Part shown: positions 24,284 through 32,321 of the stretch, in pieces
How the letters are laid out: each line of letters begins with the position of its first letter
How positions within the stretch are numbered: the stretch's first letter is position 1
Assembly: GCA_018655015.1 (NCBI GenBank)
Contig: JABIKK010000008.1
Coordinates: 72,791-126,550, forward strand
DNA length: 53,760 nucleotides
Origin: Candidatus Woesearchaeota archaeon
GTDB lineage: Archaea; Nanobdellota; Nanobdellia; SCGC-AAA011-G17; UBA489
Reading direction: 5' to 3'
The notes under the pieces: model-generated
What the model was told of the DNA's origin: nothing
The model's input: only the letters and a program-made list of their open reading frames with translations
Database searches by the model: none
Program-made: the position numbers and the translations under genes

Positions 24284-26224
24284 ATGGGTATGTTAAAAAG
24301 GGGAGTAATTGGGATTGTATTTCTTTTTATTTTATTATTTTCTTTAGGAATTGTAAATGCAGAAATTATAGTTAATGGTCCTGATCAGGCTAAAGTTAAT
24401 ATTGGTGATGAGATTGGGATCACAGGTTATGTTTTACGTGCGGATGATGTTTTAGGGTTATTGAGATTTGAATTGAAGTGTGCAGAGTCGTCCGATGTAT
24501 TAATGGTTAGAAGTGTTAGTTTAAATGCAGGTGTTAAGAAAGATTTTAGTGATGAATTTGCAATTTTATCTGCTAATGAGGGCGATTGTAGGGTCGAGGT
24601 TTCTTTAGAGAGTCTGGGAGATGTGTTGGAGAGTAAAACTTCTACTAATTTTGAAGTAACTTCTGCTTTAACTGGGACATTTAAAATTGATAAAGAAGGA
24701 ATTCAAGCTGGAGAATCAATTCATGTAAGCGGGAATGTGTTCAAGCAGGGGGGAGATGCTGTTGAAGGTTTTGCGATCATTAGTTTGAAAAAAGATGGGG
24801 ATATTTACTTCTCTGATTCTGTTGATATTAAGAAGGGTGCTTTAAAATATGATGTAGATACAACTGATGTTCCTGGTGGAGAGTATACTGTTGAAGTTGA
24901 TGCTAGAAATAACTTTGGGAATCTAGTTATTGCTAATGCTGGAGTGTTTACCTTAATTAGTGAAATAGAAGTTAATGCACATTCTGCTAAAGTACATTAT
25001 TTGCCCAAGGAAAAAGTGAAGATTACTGGAACTGCAAGTGTTCTGGGTGGCAAGTTAAAGAGCGGAATTGTTTACATCACTATGGGTGAAAATAAGTATG
25101 ACACTAAAGTGAAGAGTGGGAACTTCGATTTTGACTTTTTGTTATTGAATGTTATTGAAAGTGGAAAACATGATATTGAAGTAAGGGTTGAGGATGAGAG
25201 TGGTAATTTTGGAATTCATAGTTTTTCTATAATTGTTGATCCAATTCCTACAAAAATTGTTATAGTTGCTGATAAAGAAGCTATTAATCCTGGAGAAAAG
25301 ATTTCGATTAGGGCTTTTTTGAGAGATCAAGCATCTATTGATATTGATGAGTCAATTACATTAAAAGTTGTTAATGATAAGAATGAAGAGTATTATGATT
25401 CTGTTAAGAATACTGGTGAAGAAGCAATTGTAACACTTGCAGAGGATGTTGTTCCAGGAAATTATTTTATTAGGGGTACCTTTGGAGATATCGAAGGAGA
25501 GAAAATATTTGTTGTTGGAGAAGTTGAATTACTGAATTATGATTTAGATGGACAGTTATTGGTTGTGACTAACGTGGGAAATATTCCTTATGAAGGACCT
25601 TTGCAAATAGAAATGTCTAGTTCTACTAAAACTTCAAGTATTTCTAGGAAGCTTAATTTAGGTGTTGGACAGGAAGAGAGGATAGACTTAGGTATTGATA
25701 GAGTTACGGGAGAGTATGATATTATTGTTAACGATAATGTTTTTGATGATGTTCAAGTAGTTGGTGTGGAGAAGAATAATTATCTTCTTTGGATAGCTTA
25801 TGTTATTTTAGGATTAGTTATACTCTATTTATTGTTTAATTTGTTGAAGAAAATAAAGGGGAGGAGGAAAGTTAGATTTCATACAAGACCAATTACTCCT
25901 GTTGTAAGAAGACCTGAACCAAAAATAAACCATATGGAGATTAAAAAGAAAATTGAAATGAAAAATGAAGTTGTTGAGAAGATTGAGCCTAAGGTTTTGA
26001 AAGAGGAACCAAAAAGAAAACACGTTAAGAGGGGATTATTCTCAAGATTTAAGAAACAAAAAGATGAGGAACCTTTGAATATTCAGAACGTTTTTAGTGG
26101 TGTTGACAAGGGGTGGGTAAGGGATAATGATGTTAAAGTTCATGATTACAAGGAAGCTGGCGATCTTGCAAGCGAACCCAAGAAGGTGAAAGATCTTGCA
26201 AAAGAAACTAGATCTCCTGAATAA
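24284..26224 (+). CDS. Large membrane-anchored surface protein with Ig-like repeats
   Basis: A 646-residue exported protein. Residues 1-27 are a signal peptide (GVIGIVFLFILLFSLGIVNA). The outer region to ~residue 500 consists of about five beta-sandwich repeats of ~85-95 residues, each with a phrase like G-x-x-I-x-I-x-G-x-V (IGDEIGITGYV, AGESIHVSGNV, KEKVKITGTA, PGEKISIRAFL) and ending in D-x-P-G-x-Y (DVPGGEYTVEV, DVVPGNYFI). A membrane helix lies at ~505-528 (YLLWIAYVILGLVILYLLF), then a ~115-residue charged tail. This type-I topology suggests a receptor or S-layer-associated protein with a signalling tail. It may be a client of the upstream FKBP. Confidence 0.75.
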   Translation: MGMLKRGVIGIVFLFILLFSLGIVNAEIIVNGPDQAKVNIGDEIGITGYVLRADDVLGLLRFELKCAESSDVLMVRSVSLNAGVKKDFSDEFAILSANEGDCRVEVSLESLGDVLESKTSTNFEVTSALTGTFKIDKEGIQAGESIHVSGNVFKQGGDAVEGFAIISLKKDGDIYFSDSVDIKKGALKYDVDTTDVPGGEYTVEVDARNNFGNLVIANAGVFTLISEIEVNAHSAKVHYLPKEKVKITGTASVLGGKLKSGIVYITMGENKYDTKVKSGNFDFDFLLLNVIESGKHDIEVRVEDESGNFGIHSFSIIVDPIPTKIVIVADKEAINPGEKISIRAFLRDQASIDIDESITLKVVNDKNEEYYDSVKNTGEEAIVTLAEDVVPGNYFIRGTFGDIEGEKIFVVGEVELLNYDLDGQLLVVTNVGNIPYEGPLQIEMSSSTKTSSISRKLNLGVGQEERIDLGIDRVTGEYDIIVNDNVFDDVQVVGVEKNNYLLWIAYVILGLVILYLLFNLLKKIKGRRKVRFHTRPITPVVRRPEPKINHMEIKKKIEMKNEVVEKIEPKVLKEEPKRKHVKRGLFSRFKKQKDEEPLNIQNVFSGVDKGWVRDNDVKVHDYKEAGDLASEPKKVKDLAKETRSPE

Positions 26225-26240
26225 TAGGTCTGTGGACTAG

Positions 26241-27137
26241 ATGGAAGTTAATTTTAAATTATGTTTTAAGTTAATTGATGATCAACTTAAAGTGTTAAAT
26301 CGTTTATTGAATACCGTTGTTGACATGCACAATTCTTTAGAGAGATTGGATTGGAACAGAATTAGAAGACTTGAGAGAATGATAATAGTTTTAGATTCTA
26401 AATTAAAAACTTTTTCTGAAGCATTGATTTCTCAGTTGAGCAAAATTGGATTAACAGATATTGAGAAATATATTGGTCATATTATAGATTATGAAACTTG
26501 CATTAATGGAAAAATTGCTAGAGATAATGGAACTGTGGTGGTTGCTTTAACATTGGAATCTCCAGATGTAGGTTTGTTAGAAGGTGAGTTAAATTCCTTA
26601 GTGTCTAATGGAATTAATAAAATGAGTTGGGTACTAAATAGGTTGTCTAGGTATTTGATGAAACTTAATGCAATGCACCCTGAAAGTGTAGGTGGCTATG
26701 TTAAGTTGAAGGATCAGTTAGGAAAGGAGGAGTGGTGGAGTAAATTAAGTGATGAAGAAAAAACAAGGAGAATCAGAGAGGCAGGAGATTTTGTAACTTT
26801 TTATCATGCTTGTAGAGACTCGGATAGTAAGGATCATCTGATTAACGGAGGTGTTTTGGATAAAAGGCTTGCAATTAATGGTGGGCTTTGGATGGCCTCA
26901 AGTTCTGCATGTGCAAGATATGCTGCAGCTACTCATAGTGCGATGGATCCCAGATTTATGAGAATAATCAAAGTTAGAATGCGAAAAAAAATTGCTGAAA
27001 GATTTATTAGCGCTCCAATAGAGGCTAATGATCTAAGAGAGAAAGAGGGTTGTATATATTATGTTCTTGATAAGAAAAACTTTGATATTATTAATAATGA
27101 AATAATGAATGGAACTGTGTTCTTTGAAGTGTTTTAA
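26241..27137 (+). CDS. Hypothetical protein, possible ADP-ribosyltransferase-like domain
   Basis: A 298-residue soluble protein. The first ~140 residues are helical and coiled-coil-like (LERLDWNRIRRLERMIIVLDS). After ~180 comes FVTFYHACRDSDSKDHLINGGVLD...GGLWMASSSACARYAAA. The order Y-H-A/G, an I-x-x-G-x-L helix, then G-L-W/Y and A-x-x-Y-A is reminiscent of the NAD-binding core of ADP-ribosyltransferases and related toxins, with an E in EGCIYYVL near the end as a possible third residue. The match is only visual and could be wrong. The gene starts 16 bp after the Ig-like protein gene, and its TAA overlaps the convergent gene by TTAA. Confidence 0.55.
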   Translation: MEVNFKLCFKLIDDQLKVLNRLLNTVVDMHNSLERLDWNRIRRLERMIIVLDSKLKTFSEALISQLSKIGLTDIEKYIGHIIDYETCINGKIARDNGTVVVALTLESPDVGLLEGELNSLVSNGINKMSWVLNRLSRYLMKLNAMHPESVGGYVKLKDQLGKEEWWSKLSDEEKTRRIREAGDFVTFYHACRDSDSKDHLINGGVLDKRLAINGGLWMASSSACARYAAATHSAMDPRFMRIIKVRMRKKIAERFISAPIEANDLREKEGCIYYVLDKKNFDIINNEIMNGTVFFEVF

Positions 27138-27814
27138 CTGTCTTTCTTTTCGCCATTAATACTTCTTATAGGTCCAAATTTTTTCTCTAATTCGGCATAT
27201 AATCCAGGTAAACCCTGCATTAATTTTGTTTGTGCTCCAATATCGAGTGGACCATAATCATTGGAGATGTTTACTGCCCCTTGTGGTCTGTATGGGATAA
27301 ATATTTGTGCTCTGGGTTTTCCAGTGACTTCGGATGCAAAGCCATCTATTGCCTCTTGTAAAAATGATATTGTGTCTGCACTTTGGAATTTGGTTCTATC
27401 TTCAAAAAATAGAAAGGTACTTCTTGCTTTTTCCTGGTCTGGCGATCTACCTACTGGCCCATATGCACCAAATAATCTTTTAACTTCTTCGGCTGATGAT
27501 GAGTCTGAACCATTTAATGGTCTGGTTAGATGAAAATGAACTAAGTTTGTACCAACGTTTCTGTGAGCTTCAAGGTAACCATTATTGCCCACTGCAATTA
27601 AAGAATCACCTCTTTGTTCAACTAATGGCGAATGATAGTTTCCTTCATCGTGCCTTAGCATGAACTCTAAATCAGGAATTACCAGATCCGCTTTTTCTAC
27701 TAAGGGGACTGTTACTTCATCTTGATATATTTCATCGTCTCCTAATAGGAGGTTGTTTGTTGGACCAACAAATGTTCCAATAATTCTTTCTTGTTCTACG
27801 TCTGTTTTTGGCAT
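27134..27814 (-). CDS. Hypothetical protein, 226 aa
   Basis: No family recognised. A soluble protein with an acidic N-terminal half (LLLGDDEIYQDEVTVPLVEK), a repeated aromatic/glycine phrase (VGNNGYLEAHRNVGTNLVHFHL) and a C-terminal part with IFIPYRPQGAVNISNDYGPLD. The HFHL stretch and alternating strands suggest a beta-rich fold, possibly cupin-like, but no full motif is seen. It lies downstream of the ABC transporter in the opposite-neighbour arrangement, with its own AT-rich upstream region (27815-27890). Confidence 0.6.
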   Translation of the reverse strand: MPKTDVEQERIIGTFVGPTNNLLLGDDEIYQDEVTVPLVEKADLVIPDLEFMLRHDEGNYHSPLVEQRGDSLIAVGNNGYLEAHRNVGTNLVHFHLTRPLNGSDSSSAEEVKRLFGAYGPVGRSPDQEKARSTFLFFEDRTKFQSADTISFLQEAIDGFASEVTGKPRAQIFIPYRPQGAVNISNDYGPLDIGAQTKLMQGLPGLYAELEKKFGPIRSINGEKKDS

Positions 27815-27891
27815 TTTTAGATCTCTGTAAGAGTAAATTCCTTATTTCTCTTTATAAATCTTACTATTTTAATTACTTGAGAGTAAGAACA

Positions 27892-29676
27892 CTACTTAAT
27901 ATATCCGCCTTTTTGGAGATTCCAGAGTTTGTAATAATGTCCTTTTTTCTTCAAAAGAGTTCTATGTGTCCCCATTTCGACTATTTTCCCTTTTTCCATT
28001 ACTACGATCTTATCTGAATGCATAATTGTGGATAGCCTATGGGCTATTATCATGCTCGTTCTACCCTTCATTAGTTTTTGAAGGTCTTTTTGTATCTCAT
28101 GTTCTGTTTCTGAGTCTAGGGATGAAGTAGCTTCGTCTAAGATTAGTATTTTTTTATCTGCAAGAACTGCTCTTGCTATTGAAACTCTTTGCTTTTCTCC
28201 TCCAGAGAGTTTTACTCCTCGTTCTCCTACTATGGTTTTTTCTTTTTCAGGGAATTCTCTAATAACCTCATCTAATTGTGCAAACTTTATTGCTTTCTTA
28301 ACATCTTTTTCAGTTGCCTTCGGATTTGAGAACTTGATGTTATTGTAAATAGTATCATCAAAAAGGACACATTCTTGTGGGACTATACTTAATTGGGATC
28401 TAAGTGACTCTTGTTTAAGATCTTTTATGTCATTTCCGTCAATTAATATTCTACCCCTTTCTATATCATACATTCTGTAGAGTAATTTAACTAGCGTTGA
28501 CTTTCCACATCCCGAATGTCCAACTAATGCTACCTTTTCATCCTTCTTAACAGATAAATTGAATTTTGAAAATATCTTTCTCTTATGGTATCTGAAGTCA
28601 ATGTTTTCAAAGTCAATCGTTCCATGTTTGATCTTTAGATCTTTTGCATTGTGCTTGTCTTTAATTTCATTTGTTATTTTTCCGTAGTAGAATAATGATT
28701 CAAAGTCAGCCATAACATTGTAGTAGTGTCTTAGACCATGTACAAATGAGAACATTGGACCTGTTAGATTGCCATAGATTAGGTATACAAATGTTAAGTC
28801 CCCAATACTTATGTTTCCGTTGAGGAATGAGATTAATGGGGAGATAAGTGCTGCAATTAGACCTAAGCCGATAATTAAACTTTGTCCTGCAGATCTCCAG
28901 TTATGGAAGTCCCAAAGTGTTATTTCTCTTTCTCTTGTTTCACTTGCTATTTTTGCGTATTTATTTTCAATTAACTTTTCTTTTCCAAAATATTTAATTG
29001 AATCGATATTTGTTAGTATATCTGCAATGTTTCCTTTTTCAAAATCTTCTTGATCATTTTTTTGCATGTTTGACTTTTTCTGCATGCTTTGTAAAATCAT
29101 ACTGTAGACTATGAAAAGAACCATTGTTGTGAGCATAATTACTGCGGGGATCCAACTTACTAAGAGTAAAGAACCAGTTACTATGAAGATTTGGAAAAAT
29201 AATGGTGAGAAGTTAAATACAATTATATCTGTCATACTCTCAATTGCTCTTCCGCCTCGAGTTATACGTGCTATTAATGATCCAGTTTTATGCGAGGTAT
29301 GAAAGTTGTGAGATAGACTCACTACATGATCAAAGTATTTTCTTTTGATATCTCTTATTAAATTTGCATCAACCCTTGCTAATAAGTAATGATCTCCCCA
29401 ATTTGATAGGGATCTCAAAATTACTAGGATAGTATACGCTATTGCAATTGCAATTAGAATTTCTGAATATACTGAAAGAGTTATTGTTCCTTCTACAAAT
29501 TCTTCACCTTTATCTATAATTATCTTAAAGAAGAACTTGCTTATTGCATGGCTAGCCTCTATGAATAGCACTAAAAGTAGCAAAAATGCAAACTTTCCTT
29601 TGTATTTCTTCAAAAAATCAAAATAGACTTTTAGATTATATTTGAAGTCAATATCTTCTACTCTTGGCCTTGCCAT
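27892..29676 (-). CDS. ABC exporter half-transporter (fused membrane and ATPase domains)
   Basis: A 594-residue half-transporter that would work as a dimer. Six membrane helices occupy ~25-310 (FAFLLLLVLFIEASHAI, ILIAIAIAYTILVIL, FQIFIVTGSLLLVSW, ILTTMVLFIVYSMIL...), then the nucleotide-binding domain: Walker A GHSGCGKST, Q-loop VPQECVLFDD, signature LSGGEKQRVSIARA, Walker B KILILDEATSSLD and the switch His in IIAHRLST. The order and lengths fit type IV (MsbA/Atm1-like) exporters; the substrate cannot be told from sequence. It is preceded by AT-rich promoter DNA shared with the divergent 29-aa ORF. Confidence 0.93.
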   Translation of the reverse strand: MARPRVEDIDFKYNLKVYFDFLKKYKGKFAFLLLLVLFIEASHAISKFFFKIIIDKGEEFVEGTITLSVYSEILIAIAIAYTILVILRSLSNWGDHYLLARVDANLIRDIKRKYFDHVVSLSHNFHTSHKTGSLIARITRGGRAIESMTDIIVFNFSPLFFQIFIVTGSLLLVSWIPAVIMLTTMVLFIVYSMILQSMQKKSNMQKNDQEDFEKGNIADILTNIDSIKYFGKEKLIENKYAKIASETREREITLWDFHNWRSAGQSLIIGLGLIAALISPLISFLNGNISIGDLTFVYLIYGNLTGPMFSFVHGLRHYYNVMADFESLFYYGKITNEIKDKHNAKDLKIKHGTIDFENIDFRYHKRKIFSKFNLSVKKDEKVALVGHSGCGKSTLVKLLYRMYDIERGRILIDGNDIKDLKQESLRSQLSIVPQECVLFDDTIYNNIKFSNPKATEKDVKKAIKFAQLDEVIREFPEKEKTIVGERGVKLSGGEKQRVSIARAVLADKKILILDEATSSLDSETEHEIQKDLQKLMKGRTSMIIAHRLSTIMHSDKIVVMEKGKIVEMGTHRTLLKKKGHYYKLWNLQKGGYIK

Positions 29677-29702
29677 TGTGAATATACGGTATATAGCCTA
29701 GC

Positions 29703-29712
29703 TTTAAATATA
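29703..29712 (+). promoter_or_regulatory. TATA box of a 29-aa micro-ORF
   Basis: TTTAAATATA centred about 20-24 nt before ATG 29727 in the divergent spacer upstream of the ABC exporter gene. Confidence 0.45.
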
Positions 29713-29726
29713 CTTTTCTTTGTTAG

Positions 29727-29816
29727 ATGAGTATGCCCTCTGAAAAGGTTATGTCTTGTAGGTATAAAAAACAAAAAACAAATTACTATGAGGATGACGA
29801 CTTTTCAGAAGATTAA
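29727..29816 (+). CDS. Micro-ORF, 29 aa
   Basis: Encodes MSMPSEKVMSCRYKKQKTNY followed by an acidic tail (YEDDDFSED). The composition is split into a basic middle and an acidic end, which is unlike random AT-rich translation. A good TATA box at the leaderless distance supports expression. No family recognised; conservation in relatives would decide whether it is real. Confidence 0.4.
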   Translation: MSMPSEKVMSCRYKKQKTNYYEDDDFSED

Positions 29817-29863
29817 TCTAACCATAGTAATACCACCAGAGAATTTTAAATTCTTTTTATTAT

Positions 29864-30421
29864 TTAAAGTTTTTTATTTAAGAAAATAATATCTTTTTCC
29901 TCTTCAATCTCTATAGTGTTAATGAAATTTTCTTTAAATAATTTTCTAAATTCTTCTAATTTGCACGATTTTTTAAGGAATGAGATCGCTATAGTTGAAT
30001 CTTGTTTAGTGACTCTAGCTATTTCTTCAATTGCTTGTTTTAGGTCTGTATGGTGTAGAGATGTTATAGATATAATTACATCAAATTTTTCATCTGAAAA
30101 TGGAAGTTCTTCAGCTTCCCCTAGAATCTTTTCAATGTTTGCAGGCCCCTGTTCTATCAGACTTTCTGATGGATCAATTAGAATGCACTCAAAGTTGTCT
30201 GTGAATAGTTCTGTTGAAATTCCTGTTCCGCCACCAACATCTAGTAGAATTCCTTCTGTTTTATGTTTAAGAACTTCATTTAGAATGATTTTTGCTTTTT
30301 TTAGTTGCTCTTCCCCATGTAGTTCATTGTAAGAAGATGCTATTTCGTTGTAGTAGTTTGGATCACTATTCAACTTTTTCACCAAAAGATTTAATTGTTT
30401 CACTAACTGAACTATAAGCAT
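29864..30421 (-). CDS. SAM-dependent class I methyltransferase
   Basis: A UbiE/COQ5-like methyltransferase of about 170-185 residues. Motif I is ILLDVGGGTGISTELF, the acidic cofactor residue lies in CILIDPSESLI, and later motifs are AEELPFSDEKFDVIISI and HHTDLKQAIEEIARV. The small size leaves little room for a substrate domain, so the substrate is unknown. The longest frame starts at ATG 30421, overlapping the upstream gene by 56 nt; GTG at 30382, giving VKKLNSDPNYYNEIA, is where the family homology appears to start and may be the true start. Confidence 0.82.
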   Translation of the reverse strand: MLIVQLVKQLNLLVKKLNSDPNYYNEIASSYNELHGEEQLKKAKIILNEVLKHKTEGILLDVGGGTGISTELFTDNFECILIDPSESLIEQGPANIEKILGEAEELPFSDEKFDVIISITSLHHTDLKQAIEEIARVTKQDSTIAISFLKKSCKLEEFRKLFKENFINTIEIEEEKDIIFLNKKL

Positions 30422-30833
30422 AACATACTTTCTGTGCTAATCTTGCAACAATTTCTAAACCAATGTTTGCAGGGTACCTACCCTCAAAATAATCGGAGCT
30501 AATGTCATTTCGTTCTTCAGTATTTCTAAAACCTTCACCTATGTATCTTATTGCTCCACTAAATGCTGCGAATGCACCAATTCCTGCTAAGGTCATAGAA
30601 TCTTCTAAATTCTGGAGAGCTAATGCGCCCATAGTGAAACCTGCGATGATTTCTAAACTTGCAGAACTTCGAAATGCCCAACTTTCTAACTTTCCTGTGG
30701 GTTGATTCTGTTGATCCCCAATAGTGATAGTTCTTCTTTTAATTGGAGAAGGTATGAATTCCCCGTATAGGGCTCTTTCAAGAAAATATTTTCCCTTTGA
30801 TCCTTTTTTTATTGGTGCTTGTGGCCTTTTCAT
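30366..30833 (-). CDS. Hypothetical protein with two hydrophobic segments
   Basis: A 155-residue protein with a basic N-terminus (MKRPQAPIKKGSKGKYFLE) and two adjacent hydrophobic stretches at ~57-95 (LEIIAGFTMGALALQNL, LAGIGAFAAFSGAIRYIG) that could form a helical hairpin in the membrane. The C-terminus (LEIVARLAQKVCYAYSSVSE) is amphipathic. No family recognised. It shares a transcript with, and overlaps, the methyltransferase gene. Confidence 0.6.
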   Translation of the reverse strand: MKRPQAPIKKGSKGKYFLERALYGEFIPSPIKRRTITIGDQQNQPTGKLESWAFRSSASLEIIAGFTMGALALQNLEDSMTLAGIGAFAAFSGAIRYIGEGFRNTEERNDISSDYFEGRYPANIGLEIVARLAQKVCYAYSSVSETIKSFGEKVE

Positions 30834-30919
30834 AGACCTATCCTAAAACACCTATTTTTAAGCCTTATTATCTAGAATGTCCATTAGGTAGGTATTTAGA
30901 GTAGTATCTTAAATGTTAT

Positions 30920-31141
30920 TTACATTCCTAAATACTGCATTATTTTGAAAACTAAAAATGCAGGCCAAACTAGTGCTTTTATGACACCTAATACTCCAGA
31001 CCAGAATCCTACGGAAACTGAGATGTTGTATATTGCAGCTCCAATGAATCCTAGAAACCAAACGCAACTAGGTGAAGAACAATTGTCCATTATTTGGCAT
31101 TTACTATTAACTCTCTTTTTAGCTGTTTTTTTTACTGCCAT
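30920..31141 (-). CDS. Small two-helix membrane protein (73 aa)
   Basis: A basic N-terminus (MAVKKTAKKRVNSK), a short Cys-containing segment (CQIMDNCSSPSCVWF) and two hydrophobic helices (FLGFIGAAIYNISVSVGFW, LGVIKALVWPAFLVFKIMQ). This pattern resembles a small conserved membrane family widespread in DPANN and CPR genomes, of unknown role. Single gene with its own AT-rich upstream region; it ends 86 bp from the gene at 30833. Confidence 0.7.
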   Translation of the reverse strand: MAVKKTAKKRVNSKCQIMDNCSSPSCVWFLGFIGAAIYNISVSVGFWSGVLGVIKALVWPAFLVFKIMQYLGM

Positions 31142-31168
31142 GTTTGATAAAACTTGAGAAGTGTTATA

Positions 31169-32059
31169 TTAAGCTTTTGATTTATATTTTTCTAGAATTA
31201 GGCACATACTGCATGTTGGTTTTGTAGATGGTTCTGAACAAGATTTACAGTTTATTATTTTACTTAATTTTGTTTGTCTTAGTTTCGGTAATTGTTGTAA
31301 GAATGAGTTGATTATTCCGTTTTTTGTTCCTGGAAACTTGTTTTCTAAATCATTTAATTGATCTCTAACCGTTGATCTAAATGAGTCTCTTGCATTTGGG
31401 CATTCACTGAAGTCAACTTGAAAGCCCTTTAGTGTAGTGTAAATAGTAACTTCCTTTTCTGTTATGAAATATAAAGGTTTGATTCTTTTAATGAACTTTT
31501 TATGTTCTACAACTCCAGTAATTGGTCCTAATTTTGCAGATAGTTTTGGATTTCCCTTGTATTGGTTCATTAATACTGTTTGAGCTTCATCGTCTAGATT
31601 ATGGCCCGTTGCAACCTTTGTTGCTTTAAGTTTTCTAGCATATTTGTTTAGTAAATAACGTCTCATTGCTCCGCAGATGTTACAAGGATTGTCGTTTAGT
31701 TTTTTCAAAGCATCAGTTAAGCCAAATTTGAATTCTTTTTTTGTTGAAACAATAGTTAATTCTATGTTTTCATCTTTACAGAATTTTTTAGCATCTTTGA
31801 TTGTTTTATCTCTGTAACCAGGTATTCCTTCATCAATTAGTAATGCGTGAAGTTTTTCACCCCTTTTTGAAAGAATGTTGTTAAAAATATGTGCTGTTGC
31901 GACGGAGTCTTTTCCACCTGATAAAGCTATTAGAATTTTATCTCCCTTTTCAAACATATTATATTTTCTTATTGTTCTTAGAGCTTTTGATTCGAAGTAT
32001 CTAATGAATTGGGATTTGTTGTATTTCTTTTTGGATTGATCTATGTAAACAATTGACAT
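31169..32059 (-). CDS. ncsA: tRNA 2-thiolation enzyme NcsA/TtuA/Ctu1-like, lacking the N-terminal zinc finger
   Basis: An adenylating PP-loop enzyme that thiolates tRNA uridine (U34 or U54) using sulfur from a ubiquitin-like carrier. The PP-loop SGGKDSVATAH is at ~47-57. NPCNICGAMRRYLLN with SECPNARDS supplies the three cysteines that hold the [4Fe-4S] cluster in TtuA, and ATGHNLDDEAQT is the conserved second motif. The C-terminal zinc finger is present (CKSC...CSMC), but the N-terminal C-x2-C...C-x2-H finger found in relatives is replaced by MSIVYIDQSKKKYNKSQ, without cysteine. The ATG abuts the SAMP stop (TAAATG), so carrier and enzyme are co-expressed. Confidence 0.9.
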   Translation of the reverse strand: MSIVYIDQSKKKYNKSQFIRYFESKALRTIRKYNMFEKGDKILIALSGGKDSVATAHIFNNILSKRGEKLHALLIDEGIPGYRDKTIKDAKKFCKDENIELTIVSTKKEFKFGLTDALKKLNDNPCNICGAMRRYLLNKYARKLKATKVATGHNLDDEAQTVLMNQYKGNPKLSAKLGPITGVVEHKKFIKRIKPLYFITEKEVTIYTTLKGFQVDFSECPNARDSFRSTVRDQLNDLENKFPGTKNGIINSFLQQLPKLRQTKLSKIINCKSCSEPSTKPTCSMCLILEKYKSKA

Positions 32060-32278
32060 TTATCCACCTGAAACTACTGAGATTATTTTTATATTATCTT
32101 TTGAAGTTATCTTTTCTTGTTCTGTAGAGACTTCGTTGTTTTTTGTAACTACAACTGTTACAGGGTTGATATTTAGATGCTTTAAGAGGTCTTCAATGTT
32201 GTTTATGTTTTTTAGAGAGATTTCTATTGTTTTTTCGTCTCTTTCTAGGAAAACTTTTATTTTGTTCATTTTGTTCAT
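32060..32278 (-). CDS. Ubiquitin-like sulfur carrier (SAMP/Urm1/MoaD-type)
   Basis: A 72-residue beta-grasp protein ending in VVSGG, the terminal diglycine that is adenylated and thiocarboxylated by an E1 enzyme. Other marks are IKVFLERDEKTIEISLK at the start, LLKHLNINPVTVVVTKN in the middle and an acidic/basic tail strand. It directly precedes ncsA, so its main job is probably sulfur delivery for tRNA thiolation; protein conjugation (sampylation) is possible. The likely E1 is the ThiF-like gene at 40932-41885. The divergent FabH gene starts 43 bp away. Confidence 0.88.
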   Translation of the reverse strand: MNKMNKIKVFLERDEKTIEISLKNINNIEDLLKHLNINPVTVVVTKNNEVSTEQEKITSKDNIKIISVVSGG

Positions 32279-32290
32279 TTGACTGGAAAA

Positions 32291-32300
32291 TATTATAAAT
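32291..32300 (+). promoter_or_regulatory. TATA box of the FabH-like gene
   Basis: TATTATAAAT centred about 26 nt before ATG 32322. This supports that ATG over the upstream in-frame TTG at 32304. Confidence 0.5.
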
Positions 32301-32321
32301 CTATTGATTGGATTTTTTATT

